Shown here in pieces: positions 1 through 9,279 of a stretch of DNA of 64,000 bases. Every line of letters starts with the position of its first letter. The first letter of the stretch is position 1. The stretch lies in NCBI GenBank assembly GCA_019059635.1, contig JAGVRJ010000002.1:1240001-1304000 (forward strand), read 5' to 3'. A program made the position numbers and the translations under genes. The notes beneath the pieces are model-generated. The model saw only the letters and a list, made by a program, of their open reading frames with translations. It was not told the DNA's origin and ran no database searches. The stretch comes from Proales similis. Lineage: Eukaryota; Rotifera; Eurotatoria; Ploima; Proalidae.

Positions 1-1368
1 CAAGGTCGCAGCTACTGGCAGTCGAGATATTGCGGCACAGAAATCGACTCTCAAATAATTTCCAACAGTCCGACGTTGTTCATCGTGTTTCAGACCGATC
101 GAATGCTCAACTTTAGAGGCTTTAGGCTTCGCTTTCACTTCTCCTATCTGAACATTCTGCCGTTTGTCACCCAGACAGAGTGCGGCCCGAGCGAAATAGT
201 CGGCAACGGTAGTCTACTTCACTCGCCCAACTATCCGCTCGGCTACCAGCCCAACACCGAATGCGCCTGGACCATAACAGTACCCAAAACCCATCACATT
301 CTGGTCAAATTGGTTGAACTGAATTTAAAAGAGCCATGCGTGCACAGCTCCCTGAGCCTATGGGACGGCTACGTGTCCAATCCGGCCGAGCCAGATCGAA
401 TGGTGTGCGAAAAGCTATCGTACTATAATCGAGGCATGGTCACCTATCGGTCAAAAACCAATCGGCTTGTGATCCGCTTTATTGGAAATTTCGACTCGAC
501 CGTAACTGCTTCATCTCGTTTCAATCAGACTCATAATCAAAGCGCTTTGGGCTCGAAAGCATCAGCAGCAGCAGCAGCTTATCTGGTTAGTGAGAAGCTC
601 GGATTTGCGCTCTCTTGGACTGCAGTTACCCTAGAGAAAGACTGCAATGGTTTTCAATGCAAAGGCGGCCAATACTGCATTGACTCGAAAAACTTTCTGT
701 GCCAAGAGAGTCTTCATTACTGCATAAGCAAGTCGCTTGTGTGTGACGGTGTTGCCAATTGTGACGTCGGCGACACGAGCGATGAACATGGCTGCGGCTT
801 GAAAATGCTCGAGTCAAGGGCGTACCTAATCTTGGGCCTGGCTGCATTGGCCGTCGTTGCTTTGTTCTGCTTCATCTACTGCATCGTCAGCCAAGTGAGA
901 AAAGCGATTCATACGCGATGGATGGACACGAGCGTCAACGAAAGGGGCGAGGATGATAATCTCCCTCACAAGATGCCAGTTCCGAAACTGCTCAGTCTAA
1001 CAGGCAAGGGCTCGAGCAGAATGAAAGGTTGCTACGAAAGATGGACTTCAAACTCAGACAAACAGTCAGAAAAGCAAGTCCTGGCGAGTTTGGCCCGGCA
1101 GGGCTGCACACTCTCGCTTGTGGGCACTCCGAACAGCACAGAGCTGCTCGATTCCAGTCCGTTGAGAAATTTTAGAAATGTTCGCACTGGCAACGTGCAT
1201 GAAGCCGACTACCGGGCAAATTCATCATTTAACTTTTCACGCCTCACTGAATTGAATAATCCAAATTACAACTGGTCAAACGAAGGCCTGCAAGTCGAGA
1301 CGGGCGGCAATCTACGACGCAATAGCTACACGCGCGCTATATTCGACGATCACTTAGCAAATGCTTGA
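1..1368 (+). CDS. Neto: Neto-like CUB/LDLa transmembrane receptor, 5' partial
   Basis: The frame is open from base 1, so the 5' end lies outside the window; 455 codons are visible. In order they encode the end of one CUB domain (about residues 1-55), a second complete CUB domain (about 60-205, with a Ser/Ala-rich insertion near 175-190), an LDL-receptor class A repeat (about 210-265, with the Asp-x-x-Asp-Glu calcium motif as DTSDEHGC), one membrane helix (about 275-298) and a roughly 155-residue cytoplasmic tail. CUB-CUB-LDLa-TM is the Neto layout. Known Neto proteins are auxiliary subunits of kainate-type glutamate receptors and organise synapses in flies and vertebrates. The visible part is one exon. 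A poly(A) signal AATAAA lies at 1496-1501. It converges on a cystatin gene. An LRP10/12-like or LEV-10-like receptor is the alternative, since those also combine CUB and LDLa. Confidence 0.8.
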   Translation, partial: QGRSYWQSRYCGTEIDSQIISNSPTLFIVFQTDRMLNFRGFRLRFHFSYLNILPFVTQTECGPSEIVGNGSLLHSPNYPLGYQPNTECAWTITVPKTHHILVKLVELNLKEPCVHSSLSLWDGYVSNPAEPDRMVCEKLSYYNRGMVTYRSKTNRLVIRFIGNFDSTVTASSRFNQTHNQSALGSKASAAAAAYLVSEKLGFALSWTAVTLEKDCNGFQCKGGQYCIDSKNFLCQESLHYCISKSLVCDGVANCDVGDTSDEHGCGLKMLESRAYLILGLAALAVVALFCFIYCIVSQVRKAIHTRWMDTSVNERGEDDNLPHKMPVPKLLSLTGKGSSRMKGCYERWTSNSDKQSEKQVLASLARQGCTLSLVGTPNSTELLDSSPLRNFRNVRTGNVHEADYRANSSFNFSRLTELNNPNYNWSNEGLQVETGGNLRRNSYTRAIFDDHLANA

Positions 1369-1561
1369 ACAGTCTACGTCACCGTTTTGAACAGGATAAT
1401 TAGCGCCCAAGTCAACCAGATGTTCGCTTTCAGTCGCTGTTTTTCTTTATCAACTCTTATCTATAATTAACGATCTATTTTACCTTTGAGCACAAAATAA
1501 AAAGCCTCCTTTTAGCTTGTAAATTCATGCTTTTGTTTATTGATTGAAGAGTGCCAGGAGT

Positions 1562-1995
1562 TTAGAAATTAGGGCTGATGGGGTGCTTTCCACAGACCGG
1601 GTTGGACAAGAATTCACGATGGTTGGTCCAGGGCTGATCCCAGACCTCAACATCGCAGCTTCGGAACTAGACACGCATCGTGGTTGTTAGAAAGCGAAAG
1701 CGCCATTCTGAATGCAGAGAGGAAAACTTACATAGTACTGGTTGTTGGCGGCGGCGATCATAATGTCGAGGGTGAAGGTGTACTTGATACCGGCGACGAC
1801 CTGGGTCTTGAGGTTGCGAACAGTCAAAACAGTGTTTTGGCCCTGGACATCAGTGAAGCCGGCCAAGTTGGAGGCAGTCCATCGGGCAATGTCCAACACT
1901 TGGGGAGTGATGGCTTCAGCCTGGTTCTGGCCGCCGACGCTCATGCAGTTGGCAGCGGCGAAAAAGATCACGAGTACGGCAACGGTTTTGAACAT
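1562..1995 (-). CDS. secreted cystatin-like protease inhibitor (copy A)
   Basis: Two exons, 1732-1995 and 1562-1666, are joined in phase 0 across a 65-nt GT-AG intron, giving 122 residues. The start MFKTVAVL begins a hydrophobic signal peptide. The body has the cystatin pattern: the central QVVAG first-hairpin motif and a Pro-Trp in the second hairpin (DQPW), with two Cys in exon 2 that would form the last disulfide of type-2 cystatins. Cystatins block papain-like cysteine proteases by wedging the N-terminus and both hairpins into the active site. Because both motifs are present, inhibition is likely. A poly(A) signal (reverse TTTATT) lies at 1536-1541. It is the most canonical of three related genes nearby; copies A and B share the stretch VQG-x-NTVLTVRNL and the same intron position. 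Confidence 0.88.
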
Positions 1996-2466
1996 TTTTA
2001 CGTTTGAAATTGATTTAGATTCAATACTGATCAATGTTCGACGCCAAATATTTATAGCCGCTGAGCATCCATGATGAGAACTCAACACATTTACCGACTC
2101 CGAGGTCTCGGCGTCTCAATCAGCAGTTTTTTCAAGTCTATTCGTATTGAGCCTAGGGCTGGGTTTTGCGTATTTGCCAATATTCGTCGATCTATTATTG
2201 CCTATCTGACAAACTGAACCCTTAACTTGCTGAACCTAGTTTGATAAGAAACTTTCCCCAGGTGCGGTTAACCATGTTTGACTTTTCAACATTTTTGTCC
2301 AGTTTAAAACATAAAACAAATCGCCGCCTTCCCCACATCGCTCATTCATGTAGCCCTGCATCCCTTCTTATCTTTGCCCAACTTGACCGTTTCAATGGAA
2401 AATCGAATAAATTTAAAACCGTTGGGTTTATTTCAAACTATCGTAAAAGAACAAATATGAATACGC
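1996..2466. other. intergenic, cystatin A upstream / cystatin B 3' flank
   Basis: Apart from the TATA box, this holds a poly(A) signal for cystatin B at 2427-2432 (AATAAA on the minus strand). I see no coding signal; a plus-strand open frame around 2241-2516 has no family resemblance and runs over cystatin B exon 2. Confidence 0.5.
2049..2056 (-). promoter_or_regulatory. TATA box of cystatin A
   Basis: On the minus strand the sequence reads TATAAATA, about 55 bp upstream of the start codon at 1995. Both spacing and sequence fit a core TATA element. Confidence 0.7.
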
Positions 2467-2865
2467 TTAGAAGTCGGGGTAGAAGGGGTTGGGGCCGCAA
2501 GTGGGCTGAGTGGTGAATGATCGGACCTCACCCTGCTTGAGGACGGAGACCTGGCATGTTCGGAACTTGAATGGATTGCAGAATTAAGGAAAATGCTTCA
2601 CTTAGAAGAGGAGATAAAGGCGAACACTTACGAAGTATTTGTTGGCAGTGGGGCCGACCAAGATGTCGAGAGTGAAGGCATAGACGTCGTCGTTGACCTG
2701 CAGGTTTCGGACAGTCAAGACAGTGTTGGGTCCCTGGACATCGACGGCGTTTCCGAGGTTGGCAGCGGCCCAGTTGGCGGTCTTTTGGATGTCAGAAGTG
2801 ATGGCAACGCTGGCGCACTGGACGGCGACAAGGCAGGCAAGGGCGAAGATGGTGTACTTGATCAT
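2467..2865 (-). CDS. secreted cystatin-like protein (copy B)
   Basis: Exons 2632-2865 and 2467-2565 join in phase 0 (66-nt intron, donor GTAAGT), giving 110 residues. MIKYTIFALACLVAVQC is a signal peptide. The mature part aligns by eye with copy A through NLGNAVDVQG, the NTVLTVRNL strand and an exon 2 beginning FRTCQV with two Cys. The inhibitory core motif is missing: where copy A has QVVAG this protein has QVNDD, and the second-hairpin Pro-Trp is replaced by KQGE. It is therefore a cystatin-fold paralogue that may have lost or changed its protease target. The intron falls at exactly the same place as in copy A, which supports tandem duplication. Confidence 0.82.
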
Positions 2866-3405
2866 TTTTGTTTGGTTGTTTGGTTTCGATTAGTGTCGAT
2901 TCAACTTGAGTCTCAATCGGTTTATGATTTTACTCCGAAACAGACTCTGCTATTTATAGTGAATAGCCGGACTCCTGGGAACCTCGCACTTGCTCGTCTC
3001 ATAACCTGAATGCGCCAGCCAAACGTGCCCTCAATACTGAGTGTCTATTAGGTAACCTTGTTCGAGACCTTTCGATAGTTCTTGTTTATGTTAGCTCTAT
3101 GATGATGCAAAAAAAATTCAAAATCACTAGGACGTGTTCGATAAGCGTGAAATCTAATCAATCACGTTAAATCGACACGATTTTCCCAGTCTACAGCTAG
3201 TAAGCAAAATTGCCATTTGCTCCGACTCAAGTTTTGTTGACGATTTGCTAGAATACTTTATTCGCTTCGATGGCTGGTCTCTTGGCGTAACAAGAATTGA
3301 AATGAAAGAAAATCAGAAGGGTGAAGAGGAAAGAGAGGCAAACAGAGCGAAATGGTGAAAAAAAAGAAATAAATAATCAAAGCGTGATTGAGATGAACGC
3401 AAAAT
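2866..3405. other. intergenic, cystatin B promoter and PRRC1 3' flank
   Basis: Holds the cystatin B TATA box and, at 3257-3262, a reverse poly(A) signal suited to PRRC1. An A/G-rich stretch near 3300-3380 is low complexity. No gene is seen. Confidence 0.5.
2951..2958 (-). promoter_or_regulatory. TATA box of cystatin B
   Basis: TATAAATA on the minus strand, about 86 bp upstream of the start codon at 2865; the same octamer as in copy A. Confidence 0.65.
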
Positions 3406-5185
3406 TTAGTAGTGAGGCGAAGAGCCGAGGCGATTCTTGTAGATCGTGGCCAAAGATTTTATTCCATGTACAAGCCGCGCCTGGCTTACGCTCGTGTCAA
3501 GAGTCTCGTACGACAGGATCGTTGGGTTAATTGCGTTAAAGTTGAAATTCTTCTCTGGCAAACGGCAACTGAGTCCAGACCAAGCGAGCTCGTAATCGGC
3601 CGGCGTGAATTGCTTCAACTGCGCCACGTCATCGCTTGCAATTTGAACCGATTCGGTTAGCACGCTCAATTCGATGTTTTGATTTCGATCGTGCAAACAG
3701 ATGAGACACATGTCGAACCAACTTTGGTCAAGTTTTAAAACTCTTTTTGGAATTGAGGCTAGAGTCCAACTCACTTGTTCTCGCCCAGGTCGGCGATGAA
3801 ATCTTGAAATGCGATTGCCACGCACTCTTGCTGGTGCTGCATTTGGTTCATGGCGTTTTGAAGCTTTTCTCTGACTGCCAGTGCCGCGCATGAGTAGCCG
3901 ACTATTTGAGGCGCGAATTGAGTGCTCGTCGATGCGTCCATGCAGTTGACCATTATTTTAGAGAAGCCGGCGTCGAAAAAGCTCTCCCTCAAGATGTGAA
4001 GCAGCCTCGGGTTCGATATCGTACTAAGCAGAGTGAACGGTCGATTTCCTGGGTCTTTTTAATTAAAATTCTGATTAGTTCAACTCGCTTGGACAGTGGT
4101 CTCGAGCTATTACGAATATGCTGCTTCATTTGGGGATCGACTGTGGTCACTATGCTCTCCACTCCATGCTGTGAAATCAGTTTCCGGTCAATAAAACGAA
4201 TGAGTTTGTAAGGAAAGTAAAAACTCACTTTTGCCTTCTCCACAAACGAGCTGACCAGTTTGTTGTGCGTGAACCAGCTCCAAACGTTTTTGTTCGCTTG
4301 ATTGTCGTCCATGCCTTGAGTCTGAACACCCATCGTTGGTTCAGGATTCCTACTCAACGCGTTGGCAATCAACTCGGGAAAAGGATAAGTAGGCTGAGAA
4401 GGCTAATTTTACATGTAAAGACCTCCGGGAGGAGCAGGCTGGCTATACGGCGCGGCGTATGGCGAAGAAGAAGAGCCATCTTGGGTAATGGGCGCAGCCA
4501 TTAATCCCTGCACAAACTGCTGACTGGCCGCGACAGGGAAAGAGGATGGTGCGGCATTTGCATCGCTCACAGAGGCCACAGGCATGCTTGTGTCGTAGAC
4601 TTTTTTGTTAAGGGCGCCTCTAGCCGAATAGGGATTCACCCCAGCCGGCGCTGTGCCACCCAGAGGCGGTGGTATTGAAGCAGGTGGCGGAGGCATCGAT
4701 GTGGATGGTGGAGGTATGGCCGCTGGCGGTGGAATGCTTATCGCTGGACCGCTCAGCGGGTTTTGACCCAATGAGCTCAAATTGTGCGAACTAGACGAGC
4801 TGCCCATCGGCCGAACTGGCACTGGCGAGAAAACGGGCGGAACAGCCGAGTTCGAAACGGGAAATGAAGAGTTGACGGCATTCTGCTCTGCTCCCTTAAA
4901 CAGACCGGAGGTCTTGAGCGGCTCGTTGTACGATGCAGATCGATTGTGAATTGGCTGAAAATGGTTGTTACTCGGTGGCTCTACTTGCACCGGCTTGATT
5001 GAGCCTAAATTCATTGAGTTCAGATTGAACGCCTCGCTTATGAGACTATTCGTGGTCGTCTGTTTGCCTGAAGCAGATTAACATCGAGATTAGCCTGACG
5101 TGGCCGGATAACGCCACACAAACTCACCAAGGTCGACCTTTGCGATGGGCTCACTGAGCTGCGTCTCGTCGTCCGCGTTCATCAT
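3406..5185 (-). CDS. PRRC1: PRRC1, proline-rich coiled-coil protein 1
   Basis: Six exons: 5128-5185, 4413-5067, 4229-4352, 4114-4168, 3775-4048, 3406-3721. They sum to 493 residues (the human protein has about 445). Residues 1-237 are Pro/Ser-rich with PPP runs. From about residue 240 the conserved part begins with WSWF, then VESIVTTVDP, APQIVGY, FIADLGENNWFDM, and ends with a Trp-Ser-Gly-Leu segment and YKNRL near the C-terminus, the order seen in PRRC1 family members. PRRC1 is linked to the Golgi/ER exit site and to COPII timing; its C-terminal domain resembles the inosine/xanthosine triphosphatase fold. The second intron lies in frame without a stop. The intron before residue 240 uses an acceptor ending TTGAG. 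It sits inside a block of secreted-protein genes it has no obvious link to. A 37-bp piece of exon 2 (4593-4629) recurs exactly at 7462-7498. Confidence 0.9.
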
Positions 5186-5577
5186 TTTCAGTTCTCTAAA
5201 GTGTCCAATGTTCCAATGTGACAAGTTGTCATTCGGGCACACTCGTTCGAGTGAATTAATGAGCTCCTGGCCTCTTTACACGTATGTAAACCATTTCATA
5301 ATATATGTGAACGCGTGACGAGCCATCCAGCCAGCTTGCAAAGTATGTTTCGTTTTTATTAAAAGCAAATACGGCCTCTCTTGCTTCTTGAACTGATCCC
5401 CTTCTTGAACGTGCAACTTTCCAAAGCCGGCGCCAGTAAACGATTCAGACATTTCAGCAAAAACAAAACTTTCAATCAATTTTCAAGATGAAAGAAACTG
5501 AAAAAAGAACAAAGTTTATTCGAAAAGCAGAAGCAGAAAATTGAATGGAGGATGGGAATTTTTAAAAACTTGGAAAA
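5186..5577. other. PRRC1 promoter/leader and cystatin C 3' flank
   Basis: A minus-strand ATG at 5452 opens a 58-codon frame to 5276 (MSESFTGAGFGK...), lying upstream of the PRRC1 start. It could be a leader ORF in the PRRC1 5' UTR, an unannotated micro-gene or chance; I do not recognise it. A reverse poly(A) signal for cystatin C lies near 5515-5520. An acceptor-like TTTAG stands just upstream of the PRRC1 start codon. Confidence 0.3.
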
Positions 5578-6064
5578 TCAAAATGTCGTCGCAGTCGGCT
5601 CACACGACGCATTCTTCAACTCGAGAGTGTTGACCAAAACTCTGTCGAGCAGTTCTAGTTGGCAAGTGGACATCTTAAGGTTGACGGTTTAAAATTCGCA
5701 ATTTTTTCTTCGTGGTTTCGATTGAATGCTTACTCCGACTTGCTGGTCGTTGCCATTGATATTGACCACCAGGAGAGTCATGTTGAATTGAGACTCTTGG
5801 CCAAGTTTGACCTTAACTGACTTGATGCTCGACAAATGCATTCGTCCGGTTTGTCTTAAGAAGGCAGGAAGGTTTGCGACCGCCCAGTCGGCCGCGTCTC
5901 GCGCCTATTTTATTTCAAGCAAAAGAACGTGGCCGAACATCTAGAAGCTCAGTTGAACTTGGCAAACTTACTCTGACTTCAATCTCTTGTCGAGAGGGGC
6001 TGGCAAAACAGATGCTGACCAACAGCATCATCGTCACGCACATTGCAGTAAGAGTCAATCGCAT
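5578..6064 (-). CDS. secreted cystatin-like protein (copy C, most divergent)
   Basis: Three exons, 5972-6064, 5734-5904 and 5578-5673, all phase 0, encode 119 residues. The start MRLTLTAMCVTMMLLVS is a signal peptide. Exon 2 opens ARDAADWAVANL, matching the helix of copies A and B (ARWTASNL, ANWAAANL). Exon 3 opens MSTCQLEL at the intron position used in A and B, and again holds two Cys. There is no QxVxG: the aligned strand reads IKSVKVKLG. An N-x-T sequon (NMT) is present. It has one extra intron after the signal peptide. I call it cystatin-fold on the strength of the helix, intron position and Cys spacing; protease inhibition is not supported. A shorter relationship by chance cannot be fully excluded. 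Confidence 0.68.
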
Positions 6065-6455
6065 CTTGAATTACTTCAACTCGATCGGGAACGATTAAGA
6101 GCTTGTTTGATAAATGCTTCTGCCGCTTTATACTCTCATATTCGGGCTGTTTTTGTGTTCTCTCACCGCGTCTGAACTTTACATTTATTTTCGTCGCCCT
6201 TTTTGCTCATTATTGTATTTGTTCGGCGTGCAAAAGGTGGCGGCCAAGCACAGTCACGTAGCGTAATCTCGCCTGAGGTTTTAAATGCCTTTGATGCATT
6301 TGTTTCAAAACTTGTTTGTTTGCTTCTTCTTCACGTCTACGTGACCGAGTGGACTAACGTATTCAGTTCGAATGAGCAAAGCTTTTCGTTCGTATTTTAT
6401 TGAACAAAATTTAATCGCGTCAAGTCTAAGAGATGCTTCCAAGTTTTTTTCTGAA
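6065..6455. other. intergenic between cystatin C and the next secreted gene
   Basis: Contains the cystatin C TATA box and a reverse poly(A) signal at 6396-6401 for the gene ending at 6456. Nothing else is seen. Confidence 0.5.
6126..6132 (-). promoter_or_regulatory. TATA box of cystatin C
   Basis: TATAAAG on the minus strand, about 62 bp upstream of the start codon at 6064. Confidence 0.6.
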
Positions 6456-7021
6456 TTAGTATTTGCTGCAGTCGGCCGATGAGTACTGGGTGCAGACACT
6501 GTCGCTGGTGCTCTCAGTGTAGCCGGCCAATTTGTCCAAACCAGCACCTAAATGCCAGCAAAATTAGACGATGGTCGAAAGAAGCAAAGCGGCGTAGAGC
6601 TGTTACCGGTGATCAAGTTGTGCAGGTTGCAGTAGTTTGTTCCGTAGTCTAGGACGGCGTACCAGGTTTCAGAGGACGAGGCACCCTTGACGTTGCATCC
6701 CTGGGCGCTTGATTCAAAGTCAAAGGTCAAATCATCAACGTAGTGTTTGACCGGCGTCTCGTGAGTCGCTTTGATCTCTGAGTCCGATTGGCTCTTGAGC
6801 GCGTAGAGGCATTTCTCGCCGCCATTCTTGCAGTTCTCGTCTGTCTTCCATGCGTCGATCTGGGCCAACAGTTTCTGGCTGACCGTTTTACAGTCAGTTG
6901 AAGGCCAACTCCACGAGACTTTGCATGAAGCATGCAGGGGCATATTGACCAACGGCAGTTTCATGCTATAAGCCGAATGGGCCAATACCAAGAGAGCGAT
7001 TGTGGCCAACGCGAATTTCAT
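6456..7021 (-). CDS. uncharacterised conserved secreted protein (WYAVLD / TNYCNL family)
   Basis: Two exons, 6607-7021 and 6456-6547, joined in phase 1 over a 59-nt intron, encode 168 residues. MKFALATIALLVLAHSAYS is a signal peptide. The mature chain has eight Cys, a PVKHYVDDLTF segment, a SETWYAVLD-Y-GTNYCNLHNL core and a C-terminal SDSVCTQYSS. I recognise this as a pattern shared by unnamed small secreted proteins in other animals (remembered, not searched), but I know of no assigned function. The odd YVDDLTF/WYAVLD pairing suggests a compact beta-rich, disulfide-bonded fold. The start was chosen at 7021 because it begins the signal peptide; the frame is open further upstream but that part is basic and unlike a secretion signal. 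It sits in the same orientation as the cystatins, with its own TATA box. Confidence 0.8.
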
Positions 7022-7108
7022 TTTGTTTTGCTTAATTGTTTGCGTTAATCCGCTAGAATTCGAACGGCTCCTTCGACTTGTTCTAGAGACGGACGCACCC
7101 GACGAAGG

Positions 7109-7117
7109 CTTTTTATA
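7109..7117 (-). promoter_or_regulatory. TATA box of the secreted gene at 6456-7021
   Basis: TATAAAAAG on the minus strand, about 90 bp upstream of the start codon at 7021. Confidence 0.6.
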
Positions 7118-7461
7118 ACGACCTTTCTTATCGTCCGCTGCCATTCCCGTGATCTAACATTCAAAGTCTTGTGACAGATTTTATGTAACTCTCTCATGCT
7201 CGGTTGCGTGAGCGCAGTTAAATTATGCTCCATAATAAAGCCAGGTCGATGAATAGATTGGTCGTGCCCAATGGATTTGAAATGAATTTATAATAGCAGT
7301 TTCGTGCTGTGCGTAACACGTTGAACGCCGTCCAAACGCTCACAAGCCGAATTTAACCACTCTTGAAAGGGTTCAAGTGTACCCAACCTAAGCCAAGTGT
7401 TGGCTCTAAGCATTTCAGAAAAACAGTCAATCGGACAAGCCTGTTCAATTTGTGCCGCTCT

Positions 7462-7498
7462 TCGTAGACTTTTTTGTTAAGGGCGCCTCTAGCCGAAT
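7462..7498 (+). repeat. 37-bp exact copy of PRRC1 exon 2 (4593-4629)
   Basis: The same 37 bases, in the same orientation, occur inside PRRC1 exon 2 and here in non-coding DNA; the match breaks on both sides (G/T at the left, A/C at the right). The core is GTAGACTTTTTTGTTAAGGG. No target-site duplication or terminal repeat is apparent. A chance exact match of this length in 64 kb is essentially excluded. Confidence 0.9.
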
Positions 7499-8065
7499 CG
7501 AGTGTTTAATTTCACTGGCCATCTCGAACTTATCTGCCCAGTCAATGACAATTTGTTTTAGGGCATTTCCATTCCCATTTAGTGGAATGCGCTAAGCTGC
7601 TAAATCGTGGCTTTCCGATTTAAAACTCTTATCGGTTCAATAAAGACATTTTTGGGGCTTGGTAGTTAAAAAAACTTTTCATTCGCAATCTATTCAAGCG
7701 TTCAAAAGGTGGTTGTAACAAATGTATGATAAATTTTGTCAATGTTAAGCTGGCTGGTGCTTAAGCTCAAGAAATTGAGAGTGAAAACGAAAATAGAGGA
7801 GAAAATGAGGAGAAAAAGATGACGGAACAAACATTGAGCTCAAGATGAGGTCATGTGAACAAAATTGCTTCTTAACAAGCGCATTAAGCTTAGACGTTTG
7901 ATTTGCTCAAGTTTGAATCGCAAGCATTGATCGATAGAGTTCAATTTCGGCCTTGGACAAAATAGACGAAATCAAACTTGACTATTATTCGCAATGTGCG
8001 ATTAAGTTCATTGGCTGCCGCCGCTGTAAAGTAATACCAAGTTTGATCAATAAATCACTTACGCT

Positions 8066-8073
8066 TATAAATA
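8066..8073 (+). promoter_or_regulatory. TATA box of the C-type lectin gene
   Basis: TATAAATA, about 56 bp upstream of the start codon at 8129; the same octamer as cystatins A and B. Confidence 0.65.
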
Positions 8074-8128
8074 CGCTCAGCGCTCTGTCTTCAAATCAAA
8101 TTGAGAGATTTTTTGAAATTAAAGCGAA

Positions 8129-9279
8129 ATGTTGTTTTATGCCGTTTTGATCGCTTCGGTTGCTCTGAGCGCTTCCAAGTCAGTTACTGAAACTGAAGCT
8201 CGTAAGTCAATTACGCTCACTTTATGACTTTGAATCGATTTGAAATTTTTCTAATTCGACAGAGCCTCTCCGATATGAATACAAGGGCCCGAATCCTTAC
8301 TCTCCATCTTACCGGTATGACCATGACCTAGGCAAACTCTGTAACGACTGTAAAATGAGTTAAAAAAAAAGGGACTACAACCGAGAATACAACAGGGACT
8401 ACAACAGCAGAGACTACAGCAAAAATGACTACAACAAGGACAGCAAGAAAGACCAGAATGGTAAACCAAATCCACTGTTTTAATCAAATGATCACTTGAC
8501 AGAGTTTAATTTGGCTCATTTTAGACATCATTGCCAACAGCTCGTGCCCAATCAACGCTTATTACAGCGACAGCAAATACGAGTGCGGTAAGCCTATCTC
8601 GAATGCTTGCTCGAACTGAACAGTTCACTCATGCGAAAAACAGTTGAACTGTGCCCCGATAACTGGGCTTTGATCGGCAACAAGTGCTTCCGAAAGTTCG
8701 ATAGATTGGTTTCATGGGCCAAGGCTAAGGAGCAATGCGACGATGAAGATGGTTCTCTCGCTGAGGTTACCGACCAGCTTACTTTCGACGGCCTCCTCAA
8801 CTACCTGTGCTACGGAATTCAGCACCGAAATGGCAATAACGATATCTACTGCAACAAGGCCAACGGCCACGCTGCTTACTGGGTACAGTTTCGACAGAGA
8901 CTCGTCTACGAATTAAAACTCATCGATGATTTAATTAAGCTTGGTGGCAAGAGAGATGGAAGTTGGAAGTGGGAATCTAGCGCCGTAACCATTGATCAAG
9001 ATGACCAGTAAGAAACATGTTATTCAATTCTACAACGAGCTCTTTCCTTCATAAAACTTTAAAACCAAAAGCACTTGCTGCGACTTTGACTTCAGTTCTA
9101 CTATTGCAAATCGAGTCTTCTTCCAGCTCAACAAATTCGGCCACTGCTTCCAGAACGACAGTGAAAGTAGACAAAAAGGATACGTTTGCCAGCGAAGCAC
9201 CAAGTCACGAAGATCTTACAGATATTACAACAACTATGATGACTACACTCGCTATGGCAATATGTACAACCGTTACTAA
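8129..9279 (+). CDS. secreted C-type lectin-domain protein with Tyr-rich linker
   Basis: Seven exons: 8129-8201, 8263-8314, 8372-8460, 8525-8587, 8644-8882, 8940-9007, 9072-9279; 263 residues. Residues 1-16 are a signal peptide. Residues 26-72 are a Tyr/Asn/Asp/Arg-rich linker with RDYN-like repeats. A C-type lectin domain runs from about 95 to 240: CPDNWALIGNKCF, a WAKAKEQC helix, YWLGGKRDGSWKW and a final YVCQ. The tail is again Tyr-rich. The carbohydrate-binding EPN or QPD motif and the WND motif are absent, so calcium-dependent sugar binding is doubtful. The third exon uses an acceptor preceded by nine A residues instead of a pyrimidine tract; without that splice the frame stops, so a null or regulated form is possible. 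Likely a secreted defence or matrix protein (inference). Confidence 0.82.

Larger units (their letters stand above)
7022..8128. other. intergenic between divergent secreted genes
   Basis: Divergent promoter space: TATA boxes for the minus-strand gene (7109-7117) and the plus-strand lectin (8066-8073). It also holds the 37-bp copy of PRRC1 coding sequence. No open frame has a recognisable product. Confidence 0.5.

Noticed and set aside
2241-2516. Plus-strand 91-codon frame between cystatins
   Set aside because: No homology pattern, starts at a non-ATG codon, and overlaps the well-supported exon 2 of cystatin B in antisense.
4353-4412. Splitting PRRC1 into two genes at the TAA near 4409
   Set aside because: A 60-nt intron from GTAAAA to TTGAG removes the stop and joins the Pro-rich half to the conserved half in frame, as in known PRRC1.
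8315-8371. A premature stop making the C-type lectin a pseudogene
   Set aside because: A GT-AG intron of 57 nt spanning the stop keeps frame on both sides (SYR joining DYN), so no nonsense codon remains.
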